From: Streptomyces rubradiris
GTDB taxonomy: Bacteria; Actinomycetota; Actinomycetes; Streptomycetales; Streptomycetaceae
Assembly (NCBI RefSeq): GCF_016860525.1
Contig: NZ_BNEA01000015.1
Span: 4,154,001 to 4,218,000 of the forward strand
Direction of reading: 5' to 3'
DNA: 64,000 bases
Positions 56,725-64,000 of the stretch are shown piece by piece; positions within the stretch are counted from its first letter, which is position 1; each line of letters starts with the position of its first letter. The translations under genes were made by a program, and so were the position numbers. The notes below the pieces were generated by a model. That model did not search any database, had not been told where the DNA came from, and saw only the letters and a program-made list of their open reading frames with translations.

Positions 56725-57657
56725 TCAGAAGCGGCCGTCCTGACAGCGCGCCACCCAGTCCGCCGCCGCCATGAACTCCTCGTCCGACGTCCCCGGCAGG
56801 GTCGGCCGGGCCTCGCCCGGCGTCATGTTCGCCCGCGGATAGGAACCGAGGAAACGCACCTGGAGGCAGATCCGCCGCAGCCCCATCAGCGCCTCCGCCA
56901 CCCGCCGGTCGGCGATGTGGCCCTCGGCGTCGATGCAGAAGCAGTAGTTGCCGATGCCCGCTCCGGTCGGCCGGGACTGGAGCAGCATCAGGTTGATGCC
57001 GCGCGAGGCGAACTCGCCGAGCAGGTCGCGCAGCGCGCCGGGGTGGTCGTCCCGCTGCCACAGCACCACCGAGGTCTTGTCGGCACCGGTGGGCGCGGCG
57101 GGCCGGGCCGGTCGGCCGACCAGCACGAAACGGGTCTGCGCGTTCTCCGCGTCGTGGATGCCGGTCTCCAGCGCCTCCAGGCCGTACCGGGCGGCGGCGA
57201 ACTCGCCCGCGAAAGCCGCGTCGTAGCGGCCCTCCTGGACCAGGCGGGCGGCGTCCGCGTTCGAGGCGGCCGACTCCCAGACCGCGTCCGGCAGGTGGGC
57301 GCGCATCCAGTTGCGCACCTGGGGCTGGGCCGCCGGGTGGGCGGAGACCGTCTTGATGTCCGCGAGCTTCGTGCCGGGCCGGACCAGCAGCGCGAAGGTG
57401 ATCGACAGCAGTACTTCGCGGTAGATCATCAGCGGTTCGCCCGCGACCAGCTCGTCCAGGGTGGTGGTGATGCCGCCCTCGACGGAGTTCTCGATCGGCA
57501 CGAACGCGGCCTCGGCCTCGCCGGCCCGGACCGCGTCCAGCGCCGACTGCACCGACACGTACGGGATCAGCTCCCGGGTGGCCGTCTCCGGAAGCGTGCG
57601 CAGGGCGACCTCCGTGAAGGTGCCCTCCGGGCCGAGATAGGCATAGCTGGCTGGCAT
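56725..57657 (-). CDS. pheA: Prephenate dehydratase
   Basis: A 310-residue monofunctional enzyme that makes phenylpyruvate from prephenate. SYAYLGPEGTFTEVALRTL at the start, PIENSVEGGITTTLDEL, TRF in NAQTRFVLVG and an ACT regulatory domain with INLMLLQSRPTG near 238 (Phe-binding ESRP-type site). ATG 57657 (MPASYAYLG) is chosen; ATG 57666 is possible. Upstream on the same strand is the copper operon, with a repeat-containing gap of about 200 bases. Confidence 0.95.
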   Translation of the reverse strand: MPASYAYLGPEGTFTEVALRTLPETATRELIPYVSVQSALDAVRAGEAEAAFVPIENSVEGGITTTLDELVAGEPLMIYREVLLSITFALLVRPGTKLADIKTVSAHPAAQPQVRNWMRAHLPDAVWESAASNADAARLVQEGRYDAAFAGEFAAARYGLEALETGIHDAENAQTRFVLVGRPARPAAPTGADKTSVVLWQRDDHPGALRDLLGEFASRGINLMLLQSRPTGAGIGNYCFCIDAEGHIADRRVAEALMGLRRICLQVRFLGSYPRANMTPGEARPTLPGTSDEEFMAAADWVARCQDGRF

Positions 57658-57770
57658 GGTCCTCACCCTAATGGCCGCGGGGAGACCCGTCGCGGGTGTC
57701 TCGGGAATACCACTCGGCCGGGTGGTTTGAACCCGGTTAGTCCCCCAAGCGGCCTCGGTTCGGCCATCCG

Positions 57771-57850
57771 AGCGTCCGCAGGCGTCCGCAGGCGTCCGCA
57801 GGCGTCCGCAGGCGTCCGCAGGCGTCCGCAGGCGTCCTCAGGCAGCCTCA
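57771..57850. repeat. Tandem decamer repeat after dtpA
   Basis: Five exact GGCGTCCGCA units (57781-57830), flanked by AGCGTCCGCA (57771), GGCGTCCTCA (57831) and GGCAGCCTCA (57841): eight related decamers in a row. It starts 12 bases past the dtpA stop on the minus strand. Confidence 0.92.
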
Positions 57851-57861
57851 GTCGACCGCGG

Positions 57862-59142
57862 TCATCCCTCCAGCAGCCGCTGACCCACGTACTCGCCCTT
57901 CGCCGCCCCGCCCGGCACCGCGAACAGTCCGCTCGCCTCGTGCCGGATGAACTGCGACAGCGCGTCGCCCCGGTCGAGCTTGCGCTGCACCGGGACGAAG
58001 CCGCGCAGCGGATCGGCCTGCCAGCAGATGAAGAGCAGACCGGCGTCCGGGGTGCCGTCCGCGTCGATGCCGTCGTGGTAGGAGAAGGGCCGCCGCAGCA
58101 TGGCCGCGCCGCCGTTGCGGTCGGGCCGGGTGATCCGGGCGTGCGCGTTGAGCGGGACCAGGTAGTCACCGTTGGCGTCGGCCTTCTCCAGGTCCATCGG
58201 GGTCGTCTCGCCACCGCCGGACAGCGGCGCCCCGTCGGCCTTGCGGCGCCCGATGACCTGCTCCTGGGCCGTGGTCGACAGCTTCTCCCAGTCGTCCAGG
58301 AGCATGCGGATGCGGCGTACGACGGCGTAGGAGCCGTTCGCCATCCACGCCGGCTCGCCCGAGGCGGGCACGAAGATCCGCTTGTCGAAGTCGGCGTCCG
58401 ACGGCTTCGGATTGCCCGTGCCGTCGAGCTGGCCCATGAGGTTGCGGGCCGTCATGGGGTGCGCGGTGGCCCCCGGGGAGCGGTTGAAGCCGTTCATCTG
58501 CCAGCGCACCCGGGCGGCCGACCCCGCGTCCTTCTGGATCGCGCGCAGCGCGTGGAAGGCGACCAGGGCGTCGTCCGCCCCGATCTGCACCCACAGGTCG
58601 CCGTCGCTGCGGGCCTTGTCGAGCCGGTCGGAGGAGAAGTCCGGCAGCGGGTCCAGCGCGGCCGGCCGCTGCTTCTCAAGCCCGGTCCTGCCGAAGAAGC
58701 TGTGCCCGAAGCCGAAGGTGACGGTCAGCGAGGACGGCCCCGCGTCCCGGGCCACATCGGTGTCGTCGTGCGGGGCGGGCTCGCCCGCCATCAGCCGCTC
58801 GGCCGTGGCCGACCAGCGGCGCAGCAGGGCCGCCGCCTCCTTGCGGCCCGCGCCCGCCACCAGGTCGAACGCGACGAGATGGCCACGTGCCTGGAGGCCC
58901 TCGGTGATGCCGGGCTGATGTTTCCCGTGAAACATCGCCCGGCCGGCACCGAGCGCGGTCAGCGGGGTGGCCCCGGCGGGCGCGGCGGCATAGCCCACGG
59001 CCCCGCCGGCCGCGCCGAGCACGAGCCCGGTGGCGCCTGCGGTGCCGAGCAGCGCGCGCCGGGAGACACCGCTCGCGCGGGCCACGGGCTCCGCCGCCGG
59101 GGCGTCGGGGGTGCGGACCTGGGAGAGGGACTGGTCGGGCAT
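57862..59142 (-). CDS. dtpA: Tat-exported DyP-type heme peroxidase (DtpA/EfeB-like)
   Basis: A 426-residue DyP peroxidase. Twin-arginine signal SRRALLGTAGATGLVLGAAG at about 27-46, then the ferredoxin-like DyP fold with GXXDG in GQLDGTGNPKPS and a heme-pocket stretch MLRRPFSYHDG. In S. lividans this protein, DtpA, is tied to copper-dependent GlxA maturation. It is last in the minus-strand copper operon, 8 bases after copCD. A decayed parS encodes MFHGKH near residue 70. Confidence 0.93.
   Translation of the reverse strand: MPDQSLSQVRTPDAPAAEPVARASGVSRRALLGTAGATGLVLGAAGGAVGYAAAPAGATPLTALGAGRAMFHGKHQPGITEGLQARGHLVAFDLVAGAGRKEAAALLRRWSATAERLMAGEPAPHDDTDVARDAGPSSLTVTFGFGHSFFGRTGLEKQRPAALDPLPDFSSDRLDKARSDGDLWVQIGADDALVAFHALRAIQKDAGSAARVRWQMNGFNRSPGATAHPMTARNLMGQLDGTGNPKPSDADFDKRIFVPASGEPAWMANGSYAVVRRIRMLLDDWEKLSTTAQEQVIGRRKADGAPLSGGGETTPMDLEKADANGDYLVPLNAHARITRPDRNGGAAMLRRPFSYHDGIDADGTPDAGLLFICWQADPLRGFVPVQRKLDRGDALSQFIRHEASGLFAVPGGAAKGEYVGQRLLEG
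58920..58933. other. parS-like site (one mismatch) within dtpA
   Basis: GTTTCCCGTGAAAC, one change from consensus, in the dtpA coding sequence. The only parS-like site after 41.4 kb. Confidence 0.55.
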
Positions 59143-59150
59143 GGTGCGGT

Positions 59151-61193
59151 TCAGCCGATCTGCGCGTTCTTGGAGACGGTGGCCTGGTCGATGTCGGAAG
59201 TGCGGACCGTGACGGAGATCTTCCAGTCGCCGGCCACGGGAAGCTGCACCCCGTTCGCCGACCAGTGGCCGGTGGTGATGTGGTCCGGGTTCACGGGAAG
59301 CGGGCCGATCTTCTGTGCCTCCAGGGTGAAGGAGATCTTCACCTCCGGGACGTCGAAGGCCCGGCCGTTGGGCCGCTGGACGTAGACGTGCATCGTGTTG
59401 CCGCCCACCCGCGCGGGGTCCAGGTCGACGCGGACGACGCCCTTGCCGTCGGTGCCGCCGGTGTCGAACGGCATGTCCAGGGTGAGCGCGCCGGAGGCCG
59501 CCGAGGTGCCGGAGCCGGCCGAGGACGAGGTGGCCGCCTTGGCCTCCTGCTCGGTACGGCCCGGCTCGGTCTGGGTCAGCGCGGTGGTGACGGCGAGCAG
59601 TACCAGGGCGACACCGGCCTCGGCGAGCACCGAGCGGCGCAGTCCGAAGCGGTTCTCGTCGGCGTCGCGCAGCCGCTTCCGCCGGGCGGCGTCGACGGCC
59701 GCGCGCTGCCGGGCGAGCTGGGCGGCCCGCCGGGCGTCACCGGGGTCACCGGCCGTCCCGTCCGCGCCGCCGCCGGTGGGGTCACCGGCCTTCCCGTCCG
59801 CGCTGCCGTCACCGATGGGTTCGTCGGCTTTCCCCTCCAAGCCACCGCCACCGGCGTTCTCCTCCAAGCCACCGCCACCGGCGTTCTCCTCCGCGCCGCC
59901 GCCACCGGTCGGCGTGGCGGCCGGGACCCGGTCCGTGCGCGCCCGCTCCGCGTCCGCGCTCCGGTCGGTGAGCCGTCCCGTCCACCGGCGGGACAGGCCC
60001 GCGATGCCGACCAGCACCACCACCAGGGCGATCTTGGCCAGCAGCAGCTGCCCGTAGCGGGTCTCGGTGAACGCCGACCAGGAGCCGAGCTGCCGCCAGG
60101 ACTGGTAGACGCCGGTGGCGACCAGCGCGAGGACCGAGCCGAAGGCCAGCCGGGAGAAGCGCCGGACGGCGGCGGCCTCGACCGGGTGCTCGGCGGGCGC
60201 CCGGTACAGCGCGGTCAGCAGGGTGGCGAGCCCGCCCAGCCAGGCGGCGACGGCCAGCAGATGGACGACGTCCACCGGCATGGCCAGGCCCGGCTGGAGC
60301 CCGGTGGAGGCGTGCTCGGCCATGGCCCAGCTGGTGGCGAGCCCGGCCGCGACGACCACTCCGCCGACCGCGAGCCCGAAGGTCAGGTCGCGCTTCTCGG
60401 CGGCGTCCTCGCGCCGGGTGTAGGTGCCGAAGAGGACGGCGACGAACAGCGCGGCGGCGGCGAGCAGCAGCAGCCGGGAGACCAGCGCGGCCCCGGTCTT
60501 GGTCTGGAGCACCTGACCGAGCAGGTCGAGGTCGAAGACGTCGGCGAACTTTCCGGTGGTGGTGTACGAGCCGCGCAGGAGCAGCAGCCACAGGGTGGCC
60601 GCGGTCAGCGCGATCCAGCCGCCGACGACGAGCCGCTGCACGGCCCGTACCCCCGCGCCGCGCCGCCAGCAGGCGAGCACGAAGGCCGCGCCGCCGGCGA
60701 GCACGATGAAACCGGCGTACGACACGTACCGGCCGAACGCGTAGAGCCCGCCCACGACCCCGCCGCCCGCGGCCGGCGCGGTGCCGGTCACGACGGTTTG
60801 CGAGGGCGCGCCGACGGAGAAGGTGAAGGCGCCGGCGACGGGGTGGCTGTCCGCGGAGACGACCTGGTAGGTGACGGTGTAGGTGCCCTTGGCCAGGCCG
60901 CTCTTGAGCTTCACGGCGTACGTCGTCCCGCTCACGTTGGCGGGGCTGCCCGTCTGCACCGGCTTGCCCTGGGGGTCGAGGACGCGCACGGAGTCGTCGC
61001 CCATGGCCACCGTCTCGGAGAAGGTGAGCGACACCTGGCTGGGTGCCGTGCCGGCCACCACCCCCTGCGCGGGTTCGCTGCCGGTCAGCGCCGCGTGGGC
61101 GGAGGCGGGTGAGGCGCCCGCCAGCAGCGCGCCGGTGACGGCGAGCAGGAGCAGCAGCAGGGTCCGCAGACGGGGGGCGGTGGTCCGGTTCAC
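59151..61193 (-). CDS. CopC-CopD fusion, copper resistance/uptake membrane protein
   Basis: A 680-residue protein. Signal peptide ending SPASA, mature N-terminus HAALTGSEP (the His that binds copper in CopC), CopC domain to about 130, then about eight TM helices of CopD, a low-complexity cytoplasmic linker (about 415-505) and a C-terminal TM plus extracytoplasmic YtkA-like domain. The linker contains a 9-residue unit repeated almost exactly. Part of the operon ycnI-sco-ecuC-copCD-dtpA; likely moves Cu across the membrane. Confidence 0.92.
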   Translation of the reverse strand: MNRTTAPRLRTLLLLLLAVTGALLAGASPASAHAALTGSEPAQGVVAGTAPSQVSLTFSETVAMGDDSVRVLDPQGKPVQTGSPANVSGTTYAVKLKSGLAKGTYTVTYQVVSADSHPVAGAFTFSVGAPSQTVVTGTAPAAGGGVVGGLYAFGRYVSYAGFIVLAGGAAFVLACWRRGAGVRAVQRLVVGGWIALTAATLWLLLLRGSYTTTGKFADVFDLDLLGQVLQTKTGAALVSRLLLLAAAALFVAVLFGTYTRREDAAEKRDLTFGLAVGGVVVAAGLATSWAMAEHASTGLQPGLAMPVDVVHLLAVAAWLGGLATLLTALYRAPAEHPVEAAAVRRFSRLAFGSVLALVATGVYQSWRQLGSWSAFTETRYGQLLLAKIALVVVLVGIAGLSRRWTGRLTDRSADAERARTDRVPAATPTGGGGAEENAGGGGLEENAGGGGLEGKADEPIGDGSADGKAGDPTGGGADGTAGDPGDARRAAQLARQRAAVDAARRKRLRDADENRFGLRRSVLAEAGVALVLLAVTTALTQTEPGRTEQEAKAATSSSAGSGTSAASGALTLDMPFDTGGTDGKGVVRVDLDPARVGGNTMHVYVQRPNGRAFDVPEVKISFTLEAQKIGPLPVNPDHITTGHWSANGVQLPVAGDWKISVTVRTSDIDQATVSKNAQIG
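59823..59909. repeat. 27-bp tandem repeat in the CopCD linker
   Basis: Two to three 27-base units (TCCAAGCCACCGCCACCGGC recurs at 59836 and 59863), encoding GGGGAEENA, GGGGLEENA and GGGGLEGKA in frame. Confidence 0.85.
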
Positions 61194-61206
61194 GGTGGTC
61201 CCTCCC

Positions 61207-61674
61207 TCAGTGGCCGGTCGACGGGTTGTACGTCGCGGACTTCACCGGCATCTCGACGGTGAGCGGCCCGGACTTGGCGAAGGTGAGCTTCACGCTGACC
61301 GTCTGGCCCTGCTTCGGCGCACGCTTCAGCTGTTCGAACATCAGGTGGTTGCCCCCGCTGCGGAACACCAGCCGGCCGTGCGCCGGTATGCGGAAGGAGG
61401 ACTCCTCCGCCATGGCCCCGCCGGTGGTGCTGTGCATGGTGACCTGCCCGGCGACATCGCTGCTGACCGATGTCAGCTCGTCGCCGGCCCCGCCCTCGTT
61501 GGTGATCGTCAGGAATCCGGCGGCCATGTCGGCGGAGACGGGCTGGGGCATGTACGGAGAGCTGACGGACAACCGCGCCGCCTTGGAGTCCGAGTCCGCC
61601 GCGGAGGCGGAGCAGCCGGTGAGGGCCAGCGCGGCGGCGAGCGCGCCCGCGGTCAGGACGGCCCGGCGCCTCAC
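61207..61674 (-). CDS. ecuC: Copper chaperone ECuC (PCuAC domain lipoprotein)
   Basis: A 155-residue lipoprotein: signal with lipobox ALTGC, then a PCuAC beta-sandwich carrying the copper motif H/M set (VTMHSTTGGAM and GGNHLMFEQLKR). In S. lividans the matching protein ECuC passes Cu(I) to Sco. GTG 61674 overlaps the sco stop by four bases (GTGA). Confidence 0.9.
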   Translation of the reverse strand: MRRRAVLTAGALAAALALTGCSASAADSDSKAARLSVSSPYMPQPVSADMAAGFLTITNEGGAGDELTSVSSDVAGQVTMHSTTGGAMAEESSFRIPAHGRLVFRSGGNHLMFEQLKRAPKQGQTVSVKLTFAKSGPLTVEMPVKSATYNPSTGH

Positions 61675-62324
61675 GGGTTGGCTCCCTTGACGAGCTTGGG
61701 CAGGTCCCTGGTGTAGTCGTCCGCCGAGGCGTTCTCGCCGTAGAGGACGTAACCGGCGTCGGTCTTCGGGGAGAAGGCGACGACCTGGGTGCCGTGCATG
61801 GAGACGAGCTTGCCGTTCTTGTCCTTCTTCGTCGGTTCCACGGCGATGCCGAGGGACCGGGCGGCGGCCTGCACCTTGGCGAAGTCGCCGGTCAGCCCGA
61901 TGAACCCGGGGTCGATGCCCTTGAGCCACTTGCCCAGCTCGGCGGGGGTGTCGCGGTCGGGGTCGGTGGTGATGAACACGACCTTCAGGGCGTCCTGCTC
62001 GGCCTTGGGCAGCGCCTTCTTGGCGACGGCGATGTTGCTCATCGTGGCCGGGCAGATGTCCGGGCAGTGGGTGTAGCCGAAGTAGACGAGGGTCGGGTGG
62101 CCCTTGGTCTCCTTGCGGAGGTCGTACTTCTCGCCGTGGCTGTCGGTGAGGACCAGGGCCGGCTTGTCGAACGGCTGGTCGAGGACGGTGGCGGGCTTGT
62201 TCGATTCGGTGCCGCCCGAGACCACGGCGATCGGTGCGTTGTCGTCGTTCCCGCTGCCGCAGGCGGAGAGGGTCAGGGTGGCGGCGGCGAGCAGCGCCGC
62301 CGCGGCGAACGTCTTCTTGCGCAT
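61671..62324 (-). CDS. sco: Sco-type copper metallochaperone lipoprotein
   Basis: A 217-residue Sco protein: lipobox TLSAC, thioredoxin fold with CxxxC in YTHCPDICPAT near 90 and the distal His in SMHGTQVV, giving the two-Cys, one-His copper site. It loads copper into the CuA site of cytochrome c oxidase. ATG 62324 is chosen; GGGA lies 12 bases upstream. Coupled to ecuC. Confidence 0.93.
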   Translation of the reverse strand: MRKKTFAAAALLAAATLTLSACGSGNDDNAPIAVVSGGTESNKPATVLDQPFDKPALVLTDSHGEKYDLRKETKGHPTLVYFGYTHCPDICPATMSNIAVAKKALPKAEQDALKVVFITTDPDRDTPAELGKWLKGIDPGFIGLTGDFAKVQAAARSLGIAVEPTKKDKNGKLVSMHGTQVVAFSPKTDAGYVLYGENASADDYTRDLPKLVKGANP

Positions 62325-62427
62325 AGGAAAATGTCCCAGATGTGTGAACTCCGGCGCGCACCGGGGTCGCGCGGAGCCGCGCGGGGACGGCCCCGCGCGA
62401 CGCCCGGTACACGCTGTGGAACGAGGA

Positions 62428-63153
62428 TCAGGCGGCGGTGCGGCGGCGGCCCGCGAAGACGCCGTAGGCCACGCCCGCGATGCCGATGACGATGCCGGCC
62501 ACGCCGAGCACGCGCGCGGTGGTGTCGGTGCCGTCACCGGAGTCCGCGGCGGCCGTCTCCTCGGTCTTGCCGGACTTGTCGGTGGCGTTCGCGGCGCTCG
62601 CCGAGCCGTGCTCGTCCTCGGCGGCGGCCAGCTTCAGCACCGGCGCGGGGCTCTCCGGCTCGTCCTGGCCCTCCTGCGGGACCTCGATCCAGCGCACCAC
62701 TTCCTTGTTGGAGTAGGTCTGGAGGGCCTTGAACACCAGCTGGTCGGTGTTCTCGGGCAGGGCGCCCAGGGAGAGCGGGAACTTCTGGAAGAAACCGGGC
62801 TCGATGCCCTTGCCGTCGGCGGTCCAGGTGACCTTGCTGACGGCCTCGTCGATCTTCTCGCCGTGCATGGTCAGCGGCTTGTCCAGCTTGGCCTTGGTGA
62901 CGGTGGCCTTCCAGCCGGGCACCGGCTGCGGCATGACCGAGGCGATCGGGTGGTCGGCCGGCAGGCTGAGCTCGACCTTGGTGGTCGAGGCGTCGTCGCG
63001 CTCGTTCGGGACCTTGACGTTCACGACCGCGTAGCCGCCCTTGGCCGCGGTGCCCTCGGGCTGCACGGTGACGTGCGCGAACGCGGGGACGGACAGGGCG
63101 AGGACGGCCGAGCCGGCGGCGACGGTGGCGGCGGCGATACGAGAAGCCTTCAT
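62428..63153 (-). CDS. ycnI: YcnI-like copper-binding protein
   Basis: A 241-residue DUF1775 protein. Signal ending PAFA, mature N-terminus HVTVQPEGTAAKG with the His that in YcnI forms a copper brace, Trp in GWKATVTKAK, an acidic/Ala/Thr linker and one C-terminal TM helix (VLGVAGIVIGIAGVAYGVFA) with an RRR tail. First gene of the copper operon. Confidence 0.92.
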   Translation of the reverse strand: MKASRIAAATVAAGSAVLALSVPAFAHVTVQPEGTAAKGGYAVVNVKVPNERDDASTTKVELSLPADHPIASVMPQPVPGWKATVTKAKLDKPLTMHGEKIDEAVSKVTWTADGKGIEPGFFQKFPLSLGALPENTDQLVFKALQTYSNKEVVRWIEVPQEGQDEPESPAPVLKLAAAEDEHGSASAANATDKSGKTEETAAADSGDGTDTTARVLGVAGIVIGIAGVAYGVFAGRRRTAA

Positions 63154-63324
63154 GGCAGGGAGTACTCCACTCCGGGTGAGATGCGTGGGTGATCGGGAGT
63201 ACGCGTGCGCGGGCCGTGCCGCTCGGAGCGGCCGGTACCGGTGTGCGCACGCGCGTGTGCCGCACGACGGCGGCGCCTCCCGCCCGGCTCTCTCGGATCC
63301 GGTGGCGGTGGTCGTCGCGTCGTG

Positions 63325-64000
63325 TCAGGCGGCGAGGAGGAAGGCGGCGGCGGGCGGGCCGCGCCGGATCACCGTGTGCTGGAGTACGGCGGTGTGCGGG
63401 GCCGGGGTGTCGTCCCGCTCGGGGCGGTGGCCGCGCGGGCCGGGCCCGGCGTCGGGCAGCAGCCCGGCGCACAGGGCGCGCACCAGCGCGAGCGCGGCGC
63501 GCAGAGACCGTATGAGTGCCGTCTCCGCGACTCCGTGGGCTCCGTGCGCCGACAGCTCGATCAGCCGCAGCACGGCCAGATCCCCGCGGCGCAGCAGCCA
63601 GCCCGCGGCCACCGCCGCGAGCACATGGCCGAGCAGCATCGGCAGCGAGGGGAGCAGACCGGCCGGGGCGCCCGCGGCGCCGTGGACGTGCTCCAGGGTG
63701 CCCAGGGCCGGCGTCGGCCGGGCCGAACGGTCGATCAGCCGGGCGTCGAGCAGCAGCCGGTAGGCGTGCCCGGGGGTGAGGGACGACGGGGTCGACCCGC
63801 ACAGGAGCCGGGTGGCCTGTTCCACCAGCGCGCGGTCACTGAGCGCCGAGCCGGTGGACCCGGCGGTCATCGCGGCCGTCGGCGCGGCCATCGCCCCGTG
63901 CTGGCCCAGCCCGAACAGCGTGTGCAGCACGGTCTGGCCGAGGGCGAGCAGCGCGGCGATGCCCGGCAGCGAGCGGGTCCGCCCGGCGAGCGGGGCCACG
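63325..64000 (-). CDS. Membrane protein, 5' end outside window
   Basis: At least 225 residues are visible; the frame is open to the window edge. It shows Leu/Ala-rich stretches (GIAALLALGQTVLHTLFGLG; LPMLLGHVLAAVAAGWLL) and a His/Arg-rich tail ending AAAFLLAA. It lies 171 bases upstream of ycnI on the same strand and may belong to the copper operon. No family recognised with certainty. Confidence 0.6.
   Translation of the reverse strand, partial: VAPLAGRTRSLPGIAALLALGQTVLHTLFGLGQHGAMAAPTAAMTAGSTGSALSDRALVEQATRLLCGSTPSSLTPGHAYRLLLDARLIDRSARPTPALGTLEHVHGAAGAPAGLLPSLPMLLGHVLAAVAAGWLLRRGDLAVLRLIELSAHGAHGVAETALIRSLRAALALVRALCAGLLPDAGPGPRGHRPERDDTPAPHTAVLQHTVIRRGPPAAAFLLAA

Noticed and set aside
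57771..57850. Decamer array considered as CRISPR
   Set aside because: Units are contiguous with no spacers and there are no cas genes.

Overview
This is a high-GC actinobacterial chromosome segment, almost certainly from a Streptomyces species. Evidence: strong third-position G/C bias throughout, frequent GTG starts, the sporulation genes ssgR and ssgA, a perfect Rex operator in front of a cydA-cydB-cydCD operon, and a linked set of copper-handling genes ending in a Tat-exported DyP peroxidase. From memory, the gene order matches the S. coelicolor region from roughly SCO3896 to SCO3968, close to the chromosomal oriC. No IS element, prophage, CRISPR array or biosynthetic gene cluster is visible; this is a conserved core region.

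Layout. 0-11.5 kb: 3' part of a tRNA nucleotidyltransferase, MFS permease, PadR regulator with inositol-1-phosphate synthase, class A penicillin-binding protein, a polytopic membrane protein, an alanine racemase-like protein and a FemX-type aminoacyltransferase. 11.6-17.4 kb: small membrane protein, the rpsF-ssb-rpsR-rplI operon, MATE exporter and replicative helicase dnaB. 17.4-28.6 kb: small metabolic and regulatory genes (VOC, serine beta-lactamase-like hydrolase, GNATs, MarR/MFS pair, HAD, NUDIX, LysR, a PLP-dependent sulfur amino acid enzyme with LMW-PTP, cupin). 28.7-31.8 kb: ssgR, ssgA and a YibE/F-like membrane protein. 31.9-38.6 kb: TPP riboswitch with thiC, a metallophosphoesterase, a LacI regulator, hisC and a cyclophilin-like protein. 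38.7-45 kb: Rex-controlled cytochrome bd genes. 45-49.8 kb: Cof-type HAD, F420-type LLM protein, a hydrolase-SDR fusion and an M24 peptidase-like protein. 49.9-53.5 kb: a four-gene ABC transporter set (ATPase-permease-ATPase-permease). 53.7-57.7 kb: tRNA-Ser(GCU), second Cof HAD, serS, pheA. 57.8-63.2 kb: copper operon ycnI-sco-ecuC-copCD-dtpA on the minus strand. The window ends inside a membrane protein gene.

The strongest pattern beyond the genes is chromosome-maintenance DNA. Twelve parS-like sites (GTTTCACGTGAAAC; eight perfect, four with one mismatch) are scattered over the window, eleven of them in the first 41.4 kb. Several sit at the centre of longer perfect palindromes that also look like terminators, one variant lies inside the TPP riboswitch, and one variant overlaps the cydCD start. 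Three intergenic regions carry clusters of DnaA boxes (dnaB leader, 47.05-47.10 kb, 56.36-56.70 kb). Together these suggest an oriC-proximal domain where segregation and initiation sites are woven into transcription signals.

Smaller anomalies are a decamer tandem repeat after dtpA, a roughly 107-bp imperfect tandem repeat beside the tRNA gene, and repeat-built linkers in two membrane proteins. Start codons were chosen by ribosome binding site and family length; where two starts compete this is stated.
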